From: Branchiostoma floridae
Lineage: Eukaryota > Chordata > Leptocardii > Amphioxiformes > Branchiostomatidae
Assembly (NCBI RefSeq): GCF_000003815.2
Contig: NC_049988.1
Span: 22,454,461 to 22,518,460, forward strand
Direction: 5' to 3'
Length of the DNA stretch: 64,000 nt
Position 1 is the first letter of the stretch, and every line of letters begins with the position of its first letter. The notes beneath the pieces were generated by a model that had not been told where the DNA came from, searched no databases, and saw only the letters and a list, made by a program, of their open reading frames with translations. Shown in pieces: positions 61,166-64,000 of this stretch. The position numbers and the translations under genes are program-made.

Positions 61166-61300
61166 GACTATTCTGCTGCACAAAAATCCACTTTGAACCA
61201 ACATCTAGCCATGCACACAGATTACAAACCCTATAAGTGTGACTTTTCTGCAACAAAGAAATCTACATTGGACAACCATTGTAAAACACACCGGTGAAAA
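61166..61300 (+). pseudogene. Untranslated finger remnant beyond the stop
   Basis: In frame after the TGA: DYSAAQKSTLNQHLAMHT, YKPYKCDFSATKKSTLDNHC, then KTHR and TGA. The last unit lacks one cysteine. It would be translated only by readthrough. Confidence 0.75.
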
Positions 61301-62531
61301 ACACTATATGTCTGAGGAATGTGATTTCGGACAAATAAGAACACTCCTTTATCCGAACAGATAGCGTAAAAGTGTTCTATGTCATCCAGATGTCTATAGG
61401 TCCATAACATCTACTTACAGTACAACTAAACAGACATATATGGATTTCTACAGGAATGAATAAATCAACATATTGGGTCTAGCATGTCATTTACACTATT
61501 GTAATATACGGTAAAAACATTCGTGGATATATTTGCCTAATTGTACACAGTGAGGGTTATCGCCTCCCAGAATGTAGTTGAGTTTATCTATCGAACAAAG
61601 AGTAGCAAATTCTTTAAAGCAAGTGGAAAGTTAAGTGAACAGCTCTGTACGTTTATCATTATATCGTAAACAATCCATAACAAAGTGACGTTCGTCTTCG
61701 ATCACATTTGGGCAAAATGGACAAAACCTCTGGTCACGGGGAATTTTTGTATATTTTCCGGCTTCTACATGTAATGTTCTTACAGAATCTTTGTGATTGC
61801 TCTACGAAATTCAAAACTTTATATGTTCGAAAAATAGTTTTTTTTGTTCATATCTTTCCTTTACCGTAGAATAAATGGATCTATATGTACTCTGTGCTTT
61901 GATATGTTGCTGTACTATTGTATTTGACAACATGTACTATTAAACAGCGCTATTCATATACAAAATGGATTGATTGCATGCAAAGCTGTTTGATTTGTAG
62001 ACATTGAATAAATCATTGTTTCAATGTATATGTCGGTCTCCTTGCCCTGGTCTTAAATCCTATAACGTGATATTTGATGTATATAACATATTTGATGTAT
62101 ATATGGCCACAGGACTCATTTCACATGTTTGGTATTTACAAATTAATTATTTCATTAAAAATGCATATTTTGTTAATTATCCTGTTCCCTGGTATGAAAA
62201 CGAAATAACTTGAAATGGTGTGCCTGGGGCGCGCATACATACACATTTTTGTATTTATTCACATCGTTGTCATACACAACTTAGACATGATTGGAGGAAG
62301 TTTGTGCGTTTTCAGGCCACAAATATCAGTAATGTCTCCTATGTCACTGTCAAATGACCTTAAATTTGGTATGAGAGTACCTATCACATATGCCCGCCAC
62401 ACTTATAGCATTTACAACTTATAATCTATGTGTTTGGGATTTTATCCGTGATATTTTCAAGACAAACATTATCTCTTTAGCTCTTATGTTGATGTATTAC
62501 AGTGAAATGGCCTTAAATGTTGGTGTGGGGT
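61301..62531. other. 3' region of the second zinc-finger gene and intergenic
   Basis: AATAAA at 61459-61464 is a likely polyadenylation signal. Beyond it the sequence is AT-rich; a segment at 62190-62340 resembles 48340-48600. No gene seen. Confidence 0.45.
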
Positions 62532-62624
62532 GAATGAGTGAGTGGGTGGGTGAGTGAGAGTGAGTGAGTGAGTGAGTGAGTGAGTGAGTGAGTGAGTGAG
62601 TGAGTGAGTGAGTGAGTGAGTGAG
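62532..62624. repeat. (GTGA)n microsatellite
   Basis: Long, nearly pure GTGA run. Confidence 0.95.
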
Positions 62625-62708
62625 CGGTGCCTAGGAAATACACGTATGCCTACAGGCCCTCATTCAGGTTGGTGACATCCATCCCTTCAAAATTATTCTT
62701 TTTGTGAT

Positions 62709-63627
62709 TTAACCCTATCTAGACCAGGGGGGGGCTAAAAGTGCCCGCGTCGACTTTGACGTCGTATAACTAGTGAACGACGTGTGCTAGGACTACGAAA
62801 CTTGATGACTTTTCCTAAAATATTGTTGGCAACAATTCTGCGAAAAATGTTTTAGTTTGTGATTTTTCGTGTTGCCATGGCAACGGGTTTCTGACAGGCA
62901 TATTTTCCCAAATTTACTAATTTCAGTTTGAATTATGGGATATCATGGTTTAATTGCAAGATCAAACTTGTTTATTAATATCATTAACATCCTGTGTAAT
63001 TTTAAGTAATATTTTCATTTAAATATTCATAATTTATGCTAATTTGATGACGTCATGGGTCAAAATCCAAGATGGCGGACATTGTCATTTTCAACGAAAA
63101 ATACATATAATTTTTACTCAAATACCGTCAAAATCTTTTATTTTCTTACAAAACACAATTCCTTGATCATTTTAAGTCGATCTCTATTGGGTTTTGGGGT
63201 TATATGTGAAAAAAGTCGTATTTTAGAAAATTCACGGTTGTCGATCCAAGATGGCGGACAAATGACGTCATTTTCTGACGTCATATAGACGTCAGTGTCG
63301 ACGCCATTGGCAACATAAGACTTGGCAGACTTAGACACCAATAAGATAAGCTTTATTGTCATCATTTTGCTCAATACATTTAAGTATAGCGGAAATTTAA
63401 TATTTTGACGATTTTAGCCCAAAATATGACATTATGACGTCATAATTACGTCATATTACGTCATAACGATACCAAAATTACAGAAAATATAAAACTCTAC
63501 TAGAACATCATCCCCTCCAAATTTGATGATCGTAACTCAAGCCGTTTTGAAAATACGACGGGGGGGGTCAAAAGAGCCCCCCCTTGGTCCCAGGGATCCC
63601 AAAAAAGCCTGGTCTAGATAGGGTTAA
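62709..63627. mobile_element. Non-autonomous piggyBac-like element carrying RFX, YY1 and CRE-type sites
   Basis: TTAA at both ends (62709-62712, 63624-63627) with inverted ends CCCTATCTAGACCAGG and CCTGGTCTAGATAGGG. TTAA targets and CCCTA ends are piggyBac traits. The 919-bp interior has no transposase. It holds the X-box palindrome GTTGCCATGGCAAC (62871), AAGATGGCGG twice (63069, 63248), TGACGTCA four times (63048, 63263, 63276, 63435) and several near-matches. Confidence 0.85.
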
Positions 63628-64000
63628 GGCTATATTTTGGCCTCCTATTGTATTGTAATGTTCTGTAATTTGGTAATGAAGTGGCTAGTAGTTATGTTTG
63701 AATACAATCATTTACATCTTTGGTATATTCCACTTTCAAATTGTTCATTTTGGCATATGTTTTTGATGAAATATATATGCTACAATAATGATGTCCCTGA
63801 GAGCCAAGCTACCTTTCCCTTAGTAAAGGTTTAGCGTTCGCACAAGGAAGACAAAACCTATTGTAAGCTCCTCACAGTTCAGCCCCTGGCTGCGAAGAGA
63901 GATTTGGGAGATCAAATTGGAAATTCTATATTGGATAGAATTGATATAGTAGGATTCTGTTTTGAAATAACTACCTGTAAGAAACATACCATTTAAACAC
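63628..64000. other. No gene seen
   Basis: AT-rich; GTTTAGCGTTCGCACAAG at 63829 is similar to 48811. Nothing else recognised. Confidence 0.45.

Overview
The window looks like nuclear DNA from a lancelet (amphioxus, Branchiostoma). The reasons are GT-AG introns of a few hundred bases, C2H2 zinc-finger arrays built from alternating YMCGECGYRTA and YKCDQCDYSAA fingers (a type I associate with Branchiostoma), a type II C-type lectin with a long repeated stalk, and many short inverted-repeat transposons and tandem duplications. This is inferred from sequence features; no database was searched.

Layout. 1-6.1 kb: no gene seen, decayed tandem repeats and MITEs. 6.8-9.9 kb: two exons on the + strand, one encoding exactly one ankyrin repeat and one a 3'-terminal exon whose acceptor and head are tandemly repeated just upstream. 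10-18.7 kb: repeats and MITEs, including a mariner fragment inserted inside another inverted-repeat element. 18.77-47.03 kb: one very large + strand gene. I assembled 29 coding exons by hand and all their phases join, giving about 4,684 residues: signal peptide, Calx-beta-like and other beta-sandwich modules, two proprotein-convertase P-like domains, about 18 cadherin-like/tandem-95-type repeats ending in NDxP, one transmembrane helix and a cytoplasmic tail of about 456 residues. One exon of 5,085 bp carries most of the repeats. 49.3-52.6 kb: a five-exon type II C-type lectin with a QPD motif and a coiled-coil stalk of 17-residue repeats, interrupted by a one-base frameshift. 52.6-55 kb: tandem repeats. 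56.2-61.5 kb: two tandemly duplicated C2H2 zinc-finger genes, each cut short by a stop inside the finger array. 62.7-63.6 kb: a piggyBac-like inverted-repeat element containing RFX-, YY1- and CRE-type sites.

The most interesting signals are: (1) the giant mosaic receptor, whose repeats resemble bacterial adhesin modules; (2) at six places an intron holds partial extra copies of the following exon, each including that exon's 3' splice site and head, one of which would give an in-frame stop before the membrane segment and hence a secreted form; (3) three dispersed hairpins with the 3' half of a hammerhead ribozyme core (loop TGGATG then GAAACGTC), probably from Penelope-like retroelements or retrozymes; (4) the transposon loaded with transcription-factor sites.

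The two large genes share a cell-surface theme: the giant protein and the lectin are both predicted membrane proteins with extracellular binding modules and tyrosine-bearing cytoplasmic segments. Nothing in the sequence shows that they act together. All splice sites are predictions by eye and need transcript support.
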